Assembly (NCBI RefSeq): GCF_004339595.1
Contig: NZ_SMFU01000007.1
Location: forward strand, 1,424,658-1,488,657
DNA from: Marinobacterium mangrovicola
GTDB lineage: Bacteria > Pseudomonadota > Gammaproteobacteria > Pseudomonadales > Balneatricaceae
Length of the DNA stretch: 64,000 bases
Direction of reading: 5' to 3'
Part shown: piece after piece, positions 56,028-64,000 of the stretch
Layout: the number at the start of each line of letters is the position of its first letter
Numbering within the stretch: the stretch's first letter is position 1
The notes under the pieces: model-generated
What the model was told of the DNA's origin: nothing
Seen by the model: only the letters and a program-made list of their open reading frames with translations
The model's database searches: none
Program-made: the position numbers and the translations under genes

Positions 56028-58847
56028 TTATCCGTTCAGGGAGTCCAACAAGCGCTGCGCTTCACGACGCTGGAAGTGGTTTCCTTCACCCAGGATCTCA
56101 TTAAGAATATCCTTGGCTCCGTCACGATCTTCCATCTCGATGTAAGCACGCGCCAAATCAAGTTTGGTTTCGTTTTCATCCGCCCCTTCGAGCAGATTCA
56201 ACGAATCTAGAGGATCATCAGCGTCATCCAGAGACTCGGCAGCATTTTCCTCCTCAAGGGCGATCTCGTCATCGGTGGAGTCAAGCAGCTCGTCCAGCTC
56301 GGCATCCAGATCAGTTTCCAGATCATGAGCAATGTTGGCGGTCAGCTCTTCCTCTACTCGCTCACCCGGACGCTGCTGAGGTTTGAACTCCTCTTCCTCT
56401 TCCGGCTCGAAAGAAGCCAACAGCGCATCAAGGTCATCCTCATCGACAGACTCATCGCCTGGCTCTTCGGTTGACTCTGATGTCTCATCCTCTTCTTCAT
56501 CGCCATAGGAATTCAGCAGCATCTCGTCCAGCGCATCGTCCACCGCAGAGTCATCCGGCTCGGCCAGCGGCTCGACAGTCTCCAGACTGAAACTATCCTC
56601 GGGTGTTTCCACTTCAACCGTATCATCGGTCAGCGGCGTCACGTCTTCTTCACTGGTTTCGTTCAGCGCGGAGAACTCATCCTTGGACTCGATCTCATCG
56701 TCAAAGAAACCATCCAGCAGATCATCCTCTCCGCCTGCAGCATCCCCGGACTCTGCGCCGGCGCTATTGTCCACGGCGAAGTCCAGCCCCGCAAGCTCAT
56801 CCTCTTCAGACTCGGCGACATCCGCCTCAACGGAATCTTCAGACGGCTGGGTGACAGCAAACTCAAGATCGTCCGGCAGATCGAGAAGATCATCTTCATC
56901 GCTGCTTTCCTCTTCACCGAAGCCATTCACGGCGAAGTCGAGTTCATCCGATTCAGCCTCAGGCTCAGCTATCGACTCTTCTGCGGTCAGATCCAGGTCG
57001 CTCAGATCATCATCCAGGGCACCCGGGAGTTCGTCGCTATCGCTATCATTCTCTGCCAACAGATCATCAAGACCGGTATCAAGAGAATCCTCTTCAGCGA
57101 TCTGCGCCGAGTCTTCGAGTTCGTCAACACCAAGATCGAACTCATCATCGCTGATGCTCTCGACAGGTTCAGATTCGGCAGCCGCCTCATCGAGGTCCAG
57201 ATCCATATCCAGATCCAGGTCGCTCAGATCATCATCGGCCAGATCAGTCGCCGCAGCAGCCTCGGACTCCTGCTCTGCATCGTTTTCATCCGCCGCCGCA
57301 CTGGCAGCTACCGCTGCACCTGCTGCACCAGCAGCCGCAGCAATGGCCATATCGGGAATAGTATCGGAATCGGCAGTATCGTCAGCCGGCGTCTTGGCCT
57401 GAGGAGTTTCGCGCTCTTCAACGCTATCTTCCTCTTTATCCTTTTTCCCTCTACGGGCCAGCAGAAGCCCAAGCAGAAATGCCAGCGCAACTGCGCCGCC
57501 GGCACCGGCCAGATAGGCTGGATTCTTCAACATCTGATCGAGAAGACCTGCCGCCTCTTCATCGGCAGCATCACGCTGATCCAGTTGCTGCTGCATCATC
57601 GCCAGCTCACGATCTTTTAACTCGATAAGCTGCTGCATCTTGTCGAGCTGAGACACAATGGAATCGAGTTTATCGTTGAGCTCGGAGTTCTCCAGTTCCA
57701 CCTTCGCTACGGACTCCTGAGTCAGCAGCAGGCGATTCTCCAGCTCTTCATTTCTGCCCGCCAGGTCCTGCACTTCAGCAACACCTTCAGCAGCAGCCTC
57801 ACCCTCTTCTGTAGCGGATTCTGATACCGCTTCTTCAGACTGAGTGTCATCACTGCTTGCCGCGGAGGCCTGATCACTGTCAGAGACATCTTCAGGCGCA
57901 ACAACCTTCAGCTGACTCTCAGTTTCCTGAGACCCTGCACTCGATCCCGTACTCTGGGTGTCGGAAGTTTCATCGACAGAAGACTCTGCAGCTGTCTCTT
58001 CAGGTTCCGGAGTCGGAGCTGCAGAGGTAGTACCGCGATTACGCCAGACATCGGTCTGACGACGAGCTTCAGCAGTCGCTTCCGCCGCGGTCAACTGTTT
58101 GATCTCTTCCAGGGTCGGCAGGCGCATCACTGTGCCCGCTTTCATCATATTGATATTGCCGCCCGGGAAAGACTGGGGATTTTTGCGCTGCAGCGCGAGC
58201 ATCATCTGCTCAGGAGTCACCGACCTGTTGGGACGATGCTCAAGCGCCAACTCCCACAGCGTGTCGTCTACATCGACGTAAACTTCCGTATTGGGGTTGG
58301 TGCGGGTTTGGATATTTGAAGTTGTTGCAGCAGGCTGGGACGGCGCAGCAAAACTGCTGCCCGGCGCCGACTGACTGGTCGAAGGCGCAGGTGCAGGCGC
58401 CGCTGTTTGAGCAGGCCTTACGACCTGAGTCCCTGGAGCAGGCGTGGGATCAAATAGCGGTGGATCAAGCAGCAGGGTGTATTCACGTACCAGACGACCG
58501 CTCGGCCAGTTCACTTCAACCAGAAAGTTGAGGAAAGGCTCCTTGATCGGAGTACTGGAATTCAGACTGATTACACCGGTGCCATCCGGCAGCACCTTCA
58601 CGTCGAACTTAACATCACTGAGGAAACGCGACTTGCTGATGCCAGCCAGCGAAAACTCGTCGATATCGGCCATACGCGGCTGAATCTGAAGCGGCGACAG
58701 GTCCCTGACCTGCAGCAACTTTATTTCGGCTTTCAGAGGTTCATTCAGCGCCGAATTTACCTGGATCGCTCCAAGGCCCAAGGCATTCGCCTGAGTTGCG
58801 CTGAGGGCCCCGGCAACCGCGAGGCTTAAGGCGAGTTTGCGCAGCAT
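56028..58847 (-). CDS. fimV: Polar hub protein FimV
   Basis: 939 aa. Organises the cell pole, type IV pili and (in Pseudomonas) adenylate cyclase signalling. Signal peptide (LALSLAVAGALSATQANA), FimV N-terminal domain (LGAIQVNSALNEPLKAEI), LysM-type segment ~185-250 that binds peptidoglycan, a coiled coil ~360-425, one membrane helix ~443-462, then a very long Asp/Glu-rich cytoplasmic region (~465-880), and the conserved FimV C-terminal TPR-like motif (LARAYIEMEDRDGAKDILNEIL). Repeated acidic DDLSDLDL blocks mark the linker. Confidence 0.95.
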   Translation of the reverse strand: MLRKLALSLAVAGALSATQANALGLGAIQVNSALNEPLKAEIKLLQVRDLSPLQIQPRMADIDEFSLAGISKSRFLSDVKFDVKVLPDGTGVISLNSSTPIKEPFLNFLVEVNWPSGRLVREYTLLLDPPLFDPTPAPGTQVVRPAQTAAPAPAPSTSQSAPGSSFAAPSQPAATTSNIQTRTNPNTEVYVDVDDTLWELALEHRPNRSVTPEQMMLALQRKNPQSFPGGNINMMKAGTVMRLPTLEEIKQLTAAEATAEARRQTDVWRNRGTTSAAPTPEPEETAAESSVDETSDTQSTGSSAGSQETESQLKVVAPEDVSDSDQASAASSDDTQSEEAVSESATEEGEAAAEGVAEVQDLAGRNEELENRLLLTQESVAKVELENSELNDKLDSIVSQLDKMQQLIELKDRELAMMQQQLDQRDAADEEAAGLLDQMLKNPAYLAGAGGAVALAFLLGLLLARRGKKDKEEDSVEERETPQAKTPADDTADSDTIPDMAIAAAAGAAGAAVAASAAADENDAEQESEAAAATDLADDDLSDLDLDMDLDLDEAAAESEPVESISDDEFDLGVDELEDSAQIAEEDSLDTGLDDLLAENDSDSDELPGALDDDLSDLDLTAEESIAEPEAESDELDFAVNGFGEEESSDEDDLLDLPDDLEFAVTQPSEDSVEADVAESEEDELAGLDFAVDNSAGAESGDAAGGEDDLLDGFFDDEIESKDEFSALNETSEEDVTPLTDDTVEVETPEDSFSLETVEPLAEPDDSAVDDALDEMLLNSYGDEEEDETSESTEEPGDESVDEDDLDALLASFEPEEEEEFKPQQRPGERVEEELTANIAHDLETDLDAELDELLDSTDDEIALEEENAAESLDDADDPLDSLNLLEGADENETKLDLARAYIEMEDRDGAKDILNEILGEGNHFQRREAQRLLDSLNG

Positions 58848-59027
58848 CGATTACTTCCTTCTCTATTTCGCGCGCTCTCCGACGAATATGCCACCAAAAT
58901 CAGAGAGTTGCACTTCCAGCGTCAGAGCCAAGTATTATTGATTAAGTCTGTATCGGTCAAGGCAGCTTTTAAACAGACGTTTGCTCGTGATCAGTTCCTT
59001 CTAACGAACGCTGTGCCTGCACCCGTT

Positions 59028-60029
59028 TCAGCTATGCAGCCTGTGCCAGTGCTCAGCAATATGAACAGCATTCAGGGCGCTGCCTTTACGCAGGTTATCG
59101 GTAACGGCACAGAGGCCAACACAGCTATCGCTATCCGCTTCGAGACGAAGACGGCTGACATACACCTGATCATTACCGACCGCGCTACCCACCGGAGTTA
59201 CCGGTTTCTGCCCCCGGTTGAGTATCACACTGTCTGCAGCTGACAGCAATCGTTCAGCCTGTTCCAAATCAACGGGCCTGGCTGTTTCTGCCTGAAGCAT
59301 CAAGGAAACACCATAAAATGCAGGTACCAGAGCCACCTGCATCACGACCTCGAGCTCCTCATCCGCGAGTAGCTCCTTAAGCTCCGCAACAAAACGACGC
59401 TCAGTCTGAGAAATACCATCCGAATCGACCTCTTCACCCGGAGTCAGCACATTGAACGCATACTGAACAGGGAACAGACTGGGATCCGCATCACGGGCGT
59501 TCAACAAACGGGCAGTTTCCGAGGCCAGCGCTTCAATACCAGGACGGCCAAGCTCGGCCGCAGAATGCATGGCAAAAGCATTGAGTTTCAACAGCTGATA
59601 TTCGGACTGCAGCGGCGCCAGGGATAGAGCAGCCGCGATGGCTGCAGACCCCGGGCTGGCGATGATATCGCCCTGCTTAACATCTGCCAGCGCAGCACCG
59701 TTAACCTCAGGCACAAACACCGGTGCATTCTGCTGCCTTGCCGGGAATAGATCGATAATCAGCGCACCGCTGCCGGCGACCAACTCAAGCTGCTCTTCGT
59801 TTAACTCAGAGTCACAGAGAAAAACAATATCCAGACCCGCCTCTACGTTAGCGGCTTCCAGCGCCTTCACACGGACAGAGCGCCCCTTGTACATCAGCGC
59901 CCGCCCCGCTTCATCGGGCTGATCAAACAGTTTCAGGCTGTCGATCTGAAATTCCCGTGCATCCAGAATCTCAAGCAGGTTTTCGCCAGTCAGGGTGCTG
60001 ACGCCGATAATCGCTACATTCACAGTCAT
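59028..60029 (-). CDS. usg: Asd-like protein of the USG-1 family
   Basis: 333 aa. Semialdehyde-dehydrogenase fold (NVAIIGVSTLTGENLLEIL, VFVPEVNG) but the segment that should carry the catalytic Cys reads IIASPGSAA, so it is probably not an active dehydrogenase. Usg is the conserved asd-fimV neighbour in Pseudomonas; role unknown. 180 bp separate it from fimV. Confidence 0.88.
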   Translation of the reverse strand: MTVNVAIIGVSTLTGENLLEILDAREFQIDSLKLFDQPDEAGRALMYKGRSVRVKALEAANVEAGLDIVFLCDSELNEEQLELVAGSGALIIDLFPARQQNAPVFVPEVNGAALADVKQGDIIASPGSAAIAAALSLAPLQSEYQLLKLNAFAMHSAAELGRPGIEALASETARLLNARDADPSLFPVQYAFNVLTPGEEVDSDGISQTERRFVAELKELLADEELEVVMQVALVPAFYGVSLMLQAETARPVDLEQAERLLSAADSVILNRGQKPVTPVGSAVGNDQVYVSRLRLEADSDSCVGLCAVTDNLRKGSALNAVHIAEHWHRLHS

Positions 60030-60051
60030 ATAATCCGCAAGCTATAGAAAC

Positions 60052-60090
60052 AAAAACAGCCCGGCCAGTTAAAAACCAGGCCGGGCTGTT
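60052..60090 (-). terminator. Rho-independent terminator of asd
   Basis: A perfect 12-bp stem (AACAGCCCGGCC / GGCCGGGCTGTT) with a 12-nt loop and T5 on the minus strand, 23 bp after asd. Confidence 0.88.
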
Positions 60091-60112
60091 AGTTTAGTCA
60101 ATCGAGATTGAT

Positions 60113-61228
60113 TCAGTCTTCGATCAGGATGCGCAGCATACGGCGCAGCGGCTCGGCCGCGCCCCAGAGTAGCTGGTCACCCACACTGAATGCATTCAGG
60201 AAGTCCGGCCCCATGCGCATCTTGCGCAGACGACCCACCGGCACGTTCAGAGTACCTGTGATCTTCGCCGGAGACAGATCAGTCATGGTGGCATCACGCT
60301 CGTTAGGTACAACGCTCGCCCAGTCATTCGCTTCAGCGATCATCGCTTCGATCTCGTCCATCGGCACGTCGCGCTTCAGCTTGACGGTGAATGCCTGGCT
60401 GTGACAACGCATGGCGCCGATACGCACACAAGTGCCGTCGATCGGAACCGGGTTATCGCCGAGACCGAGGATTTTGTTGGTTTCAACAAAGCCCTTCCAC
60501 TCTTCCTTGCTCTGCCCCATTTCGACCGCTTTGTCGATCCAGGGGATCAGAGAGCCGGCCAGCGGCACACCGAAGTTATCGGTAGCAAACTCGGCGGAAC
60601 GCATGGTTTCAGACACCTGACGATCGATATCGAGAATCGCCGATGATGGATTCGCCAGCATCGCTTCGGAACCGGCGTGGATCTGACCCATCTGCTTGAT
60701 CAGCTCACGCATGTTCTGCGCGCCGGCACCGGATGCCGCCTGGTAGGTCATCGAGCTAACCCACTCAACCAGATCCTGTTTAAACAGGCCACCCAGACCC
60801 ATCAGCATCAAGGATACTGTGCAGTTACCGCCGACGTAGTTTTTGACACCCTTGCTCAGGCCATCCTTGATCACATCCAGGTTAACCGGATCCAGCACGA
60901 TGAGGCTGTCATCGGCCATACGCAGCGTGGACGCCGCATCGATCCAGTAGCCGTCCCAACCGGACGCACGCAGTTTGGCGAACACCTCGGTTGTGTAGTC
61001 ACCACCCTGGCAGGAGACAATTGCGTCCATCTGCTTGAGCTCATCAATGTCGCGAGCGTCTTTCAGTGCCGGAATATCCTTGCCGATATTCGGACCGGCT
61101 GCGCCGACCTGAGAGGTGGTAAAAAATACCGGCTCAGCAATGTGTTCGAAATCCTTCTCTTCCAGCATACGCTGCATCAGGACCGAGCCGACCATGCCAC
61201 GCCAGCCTACAAAACCTACACGCTTCAT
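60113..61228 (-). CDS. asd: Aspartate-semialdehyde dehydrogenase
   Basis: 371 aa from the ATG at 61228 ([15 protein letters not shown]), preceded by GGGGG; a TTG four codons upstream is less likely. Makes aspartate semialdehyde for Lys, Met, Thr and peptidoglycan. Catalytic Cys136 in [12 protein letters not shown] (E. coli Cys135). Own terminator follows. Confidence 0.98.
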   Translation of the reverse strand: MKRVGFVGWRGMVGSVLMQRMLEEKDFEHIAEPVFFTTSQVGAAGPNIGKDIPALKDARDIDELKQMDAIVSCQGGDYTTEVFAKLRASGWDGYWIDAASTLRMADDSLIVLDPVNLDVIKDGLSKGVKNYVGGNCTVSLMLMGLGGLFKQDLVEWVSSMTYQAASGAGAQNMRELIKQMGQIHAGSEAMLANPSSAILDIDRQVSETMRSAEFATDNFGVPLAGSLIPWIDKAVEMGQSKEEWKGFVETNKILGLGDNPVPIDGTCVRIGAMRCHSQAFTVKLKRDVPMDEIEAMIAEANDWASVVPNERDATMTDLSPAKITGTLNVPVGRLRKMRMGPDFLNAFSVGDQLLWGAAEPLRRMLRILIED

Positions 61229-61266
61229 TCGTGCCCCCAAAAATATTGAGTTTCTTTTATTTGCTC

Positions 61267-61284
61267 AGCTGTTTCCCAACAGCT
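61267..61284 (-). repeat. Short perfect inverted repeat between leuB and asd
   Basis: AGCTGTT-TCCC-AACAGCT, a 7-bp stem with a 4-nt loop in the 165-bp gap. No T-run follows. It may end or stabilise the leuCDB message. Confidence 0.4.
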
Positions 61285-61393
61285 ATCACCCGCGACCAGC
61301 GGCCAGATAGATGAACGGGACAGACCAACCTGTGAAAGTCGAACCTGCCCCGTACCGGCCTGAGGTAGCGCAAAGGAGATCAGCTGACCGGCA

Positions 61394-62473
61394 TCAAGCC
61401 AGTGCAGCGACTACCGCATCACCCATTTCGGATGTGCTGACCTCACGCATACCTGCGGACAGAATATCAGGCGTCCGAAGACCCTGATCCAGCACCTTGC
61501 TGACAGCCTGCTCAATGGCATCGGCCGCTTCGCCCTGATCCAGCGAGTAGCGCAACATCATAGCGGCTGAGAGAATGGTTGCCAACGGGTTCGCCTTGCC
61601 CTGACCGGCTATATCCGGCGCAGAACCGTGGCACGGCTCGTACATACCCTTGCCGTTTTTATCCAGGGAAGCAGACGGCAACATACCGATAGAACCAGTC
61701 AGCATCGCCGCAGCGTCGGAGAGAATATCGCCGAACATGTTACCGGTGACGATAACGTCGAACTGCTTGGGCGCACGCACCAGCTGCATCGCCGCGTTAT
61801 CGACATACATATGGCTCAGCTCAACATCCGGGTACTCAGCCTTGAGCTCTTCCATGATTTCGCGCCAGAGCACGGTCACTTCCAGCACATTGGCCTTGTC
61901 AACAGAGCAGAGCTTCTTGTTACGGGCACGGGCCGCTTCGAAAGCGACCCGGCCGATACGACGGATTTCGTTCTCGTCGTAAACGTAGGTGTTGTAGCCT
62001 TCGCGGATACCACCCTCTTTCTCACGCACGCCACGCGGCTTGCCGAAGTAGATACCGCCGGTCAGTTCACGCACGATGAGGATATCCAGACCGGAAACCA
62101 CCTCTTCCTTCAGCGTGGACGCATGCGCCAGCTGCGGGTAAAGAATTGCCGGACGCAGGTTGCCAAACAGCTCCAGTTCAGAGCGAATACCCAGCAGACC
62201 TTTCTCCGGACGGATAGCGAAATCCGGGTTAGTATCCCATTTCGGACCACCGACAGCGCCCAGCAGGATGGCATCGGCAGATTTGCAGGCAGCCAGAGTT
62301 TCGTCTGGCAGCGGCTTACCGGTGGCATCGATAGCGGCGCCACCCAGGTGCGCTTCGCTCAGTTCCAGACCCAGGCTGAATTTGGCGTTGACGCTCTCCA
62401 GCACTTTGCGCGCTTCGCTAACGATCTCCGGGCCAATTCCGTCACCCGGCAACAGCAGTACATTCTTGCTCAT
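61394..62473 (-). CDS. leuB: 3-isopropylmalate dehydrogenase
   Basis: 359 aa. NAD-dependent decarboxylating dehydrogenase of leucine synthesis. [56 protein letters not shown] are all present. 15 bp after leuD. Confidence 0.98.
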   Translation of the reverse strand: MSKNVLLLPGDGIGPEIVSEARKVLESVNAKFSLGLELSEAHLGGAAIDATGKPLPDETLAACKSADAILLGAVGGPKWDTNPDFAIRPEKGLLGIRSELELFGNLRPAILYPQLAHASTLKEEVVSGLDILIVRELTGGIYFGKPRGVREKEGGIREGYNTYVYDENEIRRIGRVAFEAARARNKKLCSVDKANVLEVTVLWREIMEELKAEYPDVELSHMYVDNAAMQLVRAPKQFDVIVTGNMFGDILSDAAAMLTGSIGMLPSASLDKNGKGMYEPCHGSAPDIAGQGKANPLATILSAAMMLRYSLDQGEAADAIEQAVSKVLDQGLRTPDILSAGMREVSTSEMGDAVVAALA

Positions 62474-62488
62474 TGTTCTATTCCTGAA

Positions 62489-63139
62489 TCAGTTATGAAT
62501 GGCATCGAACAACCAGGGAGCTTCCTGGCGACGGCGCTCTTCGTAAGCTTTGATCGAATCGGCATTCTGCAGCGTCAGGCCGATATCATCGAGACCTTCG
62601 AGCAGGCAGTGGCGACGGAAGCCATCAACCTCGAAGGCGAACTCTTCGCCCGAGGGAGACACGACGACCTGACGTTCCAGATCGATAGTCAGCTGATAGC
62701 CTTCGTTGACCTCCACTTCCTTGAACAGCTGATCTACCTGGGAATCGTTCAGCACGATCGGCAACAGGCCGTTCTTGAAGCAGTTGTTGTAAAAAATATC
62801 GGCAAAGCTTGGCGCGATAACAGCGCGGAAGCCGTAATCATCCAGGGCCCAGGGAGCGTGTTCTCGGCTGGAGCCGCAACCGAAGTTTTCACGCGCCAGG
62901 AGCACACTGGAGCCAGCGTAACGCGGCTGGTTCAGCACGAAATCCGGGTTCAAGGGGCGACCGGAGCAGTCCTGGTCAGGCTGGCCTTCATCCATGTAGC
63001 GCAGCTCATCGAACAGGTTCGGCCCAAAGCCGGCACGCTTGATCGACTTCAGAAACTGCTTGGGGATGATCATGTCTGTATCGACGTTGGCACGATCCAG
63101 CGGAGCGACAACACCGGTATGCTGGGTAAACTTTCTCAT
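62489..63139 (-). CDS. leuD: 3-isopropylmalate dehydratase small subunit
   Basis: 216 aa. Swivel subunit of the aconitase-type isomerase; [13 protein letters not shown] and [10 protein letters not shown] loops. Partner of LeuC, 13 bp upstream. Confidence 0.98.
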   Translation of the reverse strand: MRKFTQHTGVVAPLDRANVDTDMIIPKQFLKSIKRAGFGPNLFDELRYMDEGQPDQDCSGRPLNPDFVLNQPRYAGSSVLLARENFGCGSSREHAPWALDDYGFRAVIAPSFADIFYNNCFKNGLLPIVLNDSQVDQLFKEVEVNEGYQLTIDLERQVVVSPSGEEFAFEVDGFRRHCLLEGLDDIGLTLQNADSIKAYEERRRQEAPWLFDAIHN

Positions 63140-63152
63140 TTTCCTGCTCCTC

Positions 63153-64000
63153 TTACTGGTTCATCAACTCACGAACGTCAACGAAGTGGCCGGCGACAGC
63201 AGCCGCTGCAGCCATGGCCGGGCTGACCAGGTGAGTACGACCACCGAAGCCCTGACGGCCTTCAAAGTTACGGTTGGAGGTGGATGCGCAGTGCTCGCCC
63301 TGACCCAGCTTGTCCGGGTTCATGGCCAGACACATGGAGCAACCCGGCTCACGCCATTCCAAACCGGCTTCGATAAAGATCTTGTCCAGCCCTTCTTTTT
63401 CCGCCTGCTCTTTCACCAGGCCGGAACCCGGCACCACCAGCGCCTGCTTCAGGGTGGCAGCAACCTTGCGCCCCTTAACCACCTCGGCAGCAGCGCGCAG
63501 ATCTTCGATACGGGAGTTGGTGCAGGAACCGATAAACACACGATCCAGCTGAATATCGGTGATCTTCTGATCGGCAGAAAGACCCATGTACTTCAGCGCA
63601 CGACGAATTCCGTCGGCTTTAACCGCATCGGCTTCCGCTTCCGGGTTCGGCACGTTAGCGTCTACCGGCAGCACCATTTCCGGAGAGGTACCCCAGGTAA
63701 CCTGCGGTTTGATATCTTCCGCGCGGATCTCAACCACGTGGTCGAATTCGGCATCAGCGTCTGACACCAGGTCTTTCCAGGCTTCTACTGCGCGATCCCA
63801 CTGCTCGCCTTTCGGGGAGAACGGGCGACCACGGAAATATTCAATGGTCTTATCATCAACGGCCACCATGCCGACACGGGCACCCGCTTCGATAGACATG
63901 TTGCAGATGGTCATACGACCTTCCACGGAGAGGCTCTGGATAGCGCTACCGCCGAATTCCATGGCGCAGCCGGTGCCGCCAGCGGTGCCGATCACACCAA
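63153..64000 (-). CDS. leuC: 3-isopropylmalate dehydratase large subunit, C-terminal part
   Basis: Partial: the 5' end is beyond the window, leaving the last ~282 residues. 4Fe-4S ligands are in [16 protein letters not shown] and [12 protein letters not shown]. Also seen are [15 protein letters not shown] and [22 protein letters not shown]. First visible gene of leuC-leuD-leuB. Confidence 0.97.
   Translation of the reverse strand, partial: GVIGTAGGTGCAMEFGGSAIQSLSVEGRMTICNMSIEAGARVGMVAVDDKTIEYFRGRPFSPKGEQWDRAVEAWKDLVSDADAEFDHVVEIRAEDIKPQVTWGTSPEMVLPVDANVPNPEAEADAVKADGIRRALKYMGLSADQKITDIQLDRVFIGSCTNSRIEDLRAAAEVVKGRKVAATLKQALVVPGSGLVKEQAEKEGLDKIFIEAGLEWREPGCSMCLAMNPDKLGQGEHCASTSNRNFEGRQGFGGRTHLVSPAMAAAAAVAGHFVDVRELMNQ

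Noticed and set aside
56683-57402. Ser-rich 239-aa ORF in the fimV region
   Set aside because: Reverse reading of the Asp/Glu-rich linker of FimV (GA-rich codons give Ser).
61628-63226. 532-aa ORF antisense to leuB/leuD/leuC
   Set aside because: Spans three real genes and their gaps on the other strand; no family features.

Overview
The window is a gene-dense chromosomal segment of a marine-type gammaproteobacterium. Gene content and order recall Pseudomonas and the Oceanospirillales (Marinobacterium/Oceanospirillaceae-like). That placement is inferred from synteny and from Pseudomonas-type features such as a 532-residue isocitrate lyase with a KQCGH motif; no database search was made. The left edge cuts lolA and the right edge cuts leuC. 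I saw no insertion sequence, prophage block, integron or CRISPR array.

Left third (1-24.4 kb). lolA-ftsK is divergent from trxB-aat-bpt-infA, followed by clpA/clpS opposite cspD. This puts a complete N-degron pathway (Aat, Bpt, ClpS, ClpA) in one place. In Pseudomonas, icd and idh follow cspD; here rluE and moaE occupy that spot, then nudJ-mnmA-hflD-purB-trmJ, an unknown 83-aa gene, roxA and aceA. The aceA leader is long, AT-rich and full of repeats. After aceA come a 23-bp tandem repeat, a small phage-type gene, a Crp/Fnr regulator with a DUF2892 membrane protein, a double-CDGSH iron-sulfur protein with a HAD phosphatase, a YlqF-type GTPase with a small basic partner, and an EAL-like/HDOD protein.

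Middle (24.5-43.2 kb). clpX-clpP-tig lies downstream of a tRNA operon (Arg-His-Leu-His) with a good sigma-70 promoter. Then come cysS, a lipoprotein with glnS, ppiB-lpxH and miaE. From 39.15 to 35.24 kb on the minus strand is a tight six-gene operon. It encodes two orphan proteins (one with a receiver-like N-terminus), two Roadblock/LC7-type proteins, an Aer-type PAS protein and a cytoplasmic PhnD-like binding protein. This is the best candidate here for an undescribed sensory system. It is divergent from acnB, which is followed by a DUF2185 protein and a small heat-shock protein whose leader looks like a sigma-32 promoter plus ROSE RNA thermometer.

Right third (43.2-64 kb). A CarF/TMEM189-like desaturase is followed by all three AmmeMemoRadiSam genes (amrA-amrB divergent from amrS), dusC and thpR. 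A long minus-strand run then closely matches the order I recall from Pseudomonas aeruginosa: leuC-leuD-leuB-asd-usg-fimV-truA-trpF-accD-folC-dedD-cvpA-purF-metZ. It joins leucine, aspartate-family, tryptophan, folate, fatty-acid and purine synthesis, plus the polar hub protein FimV.
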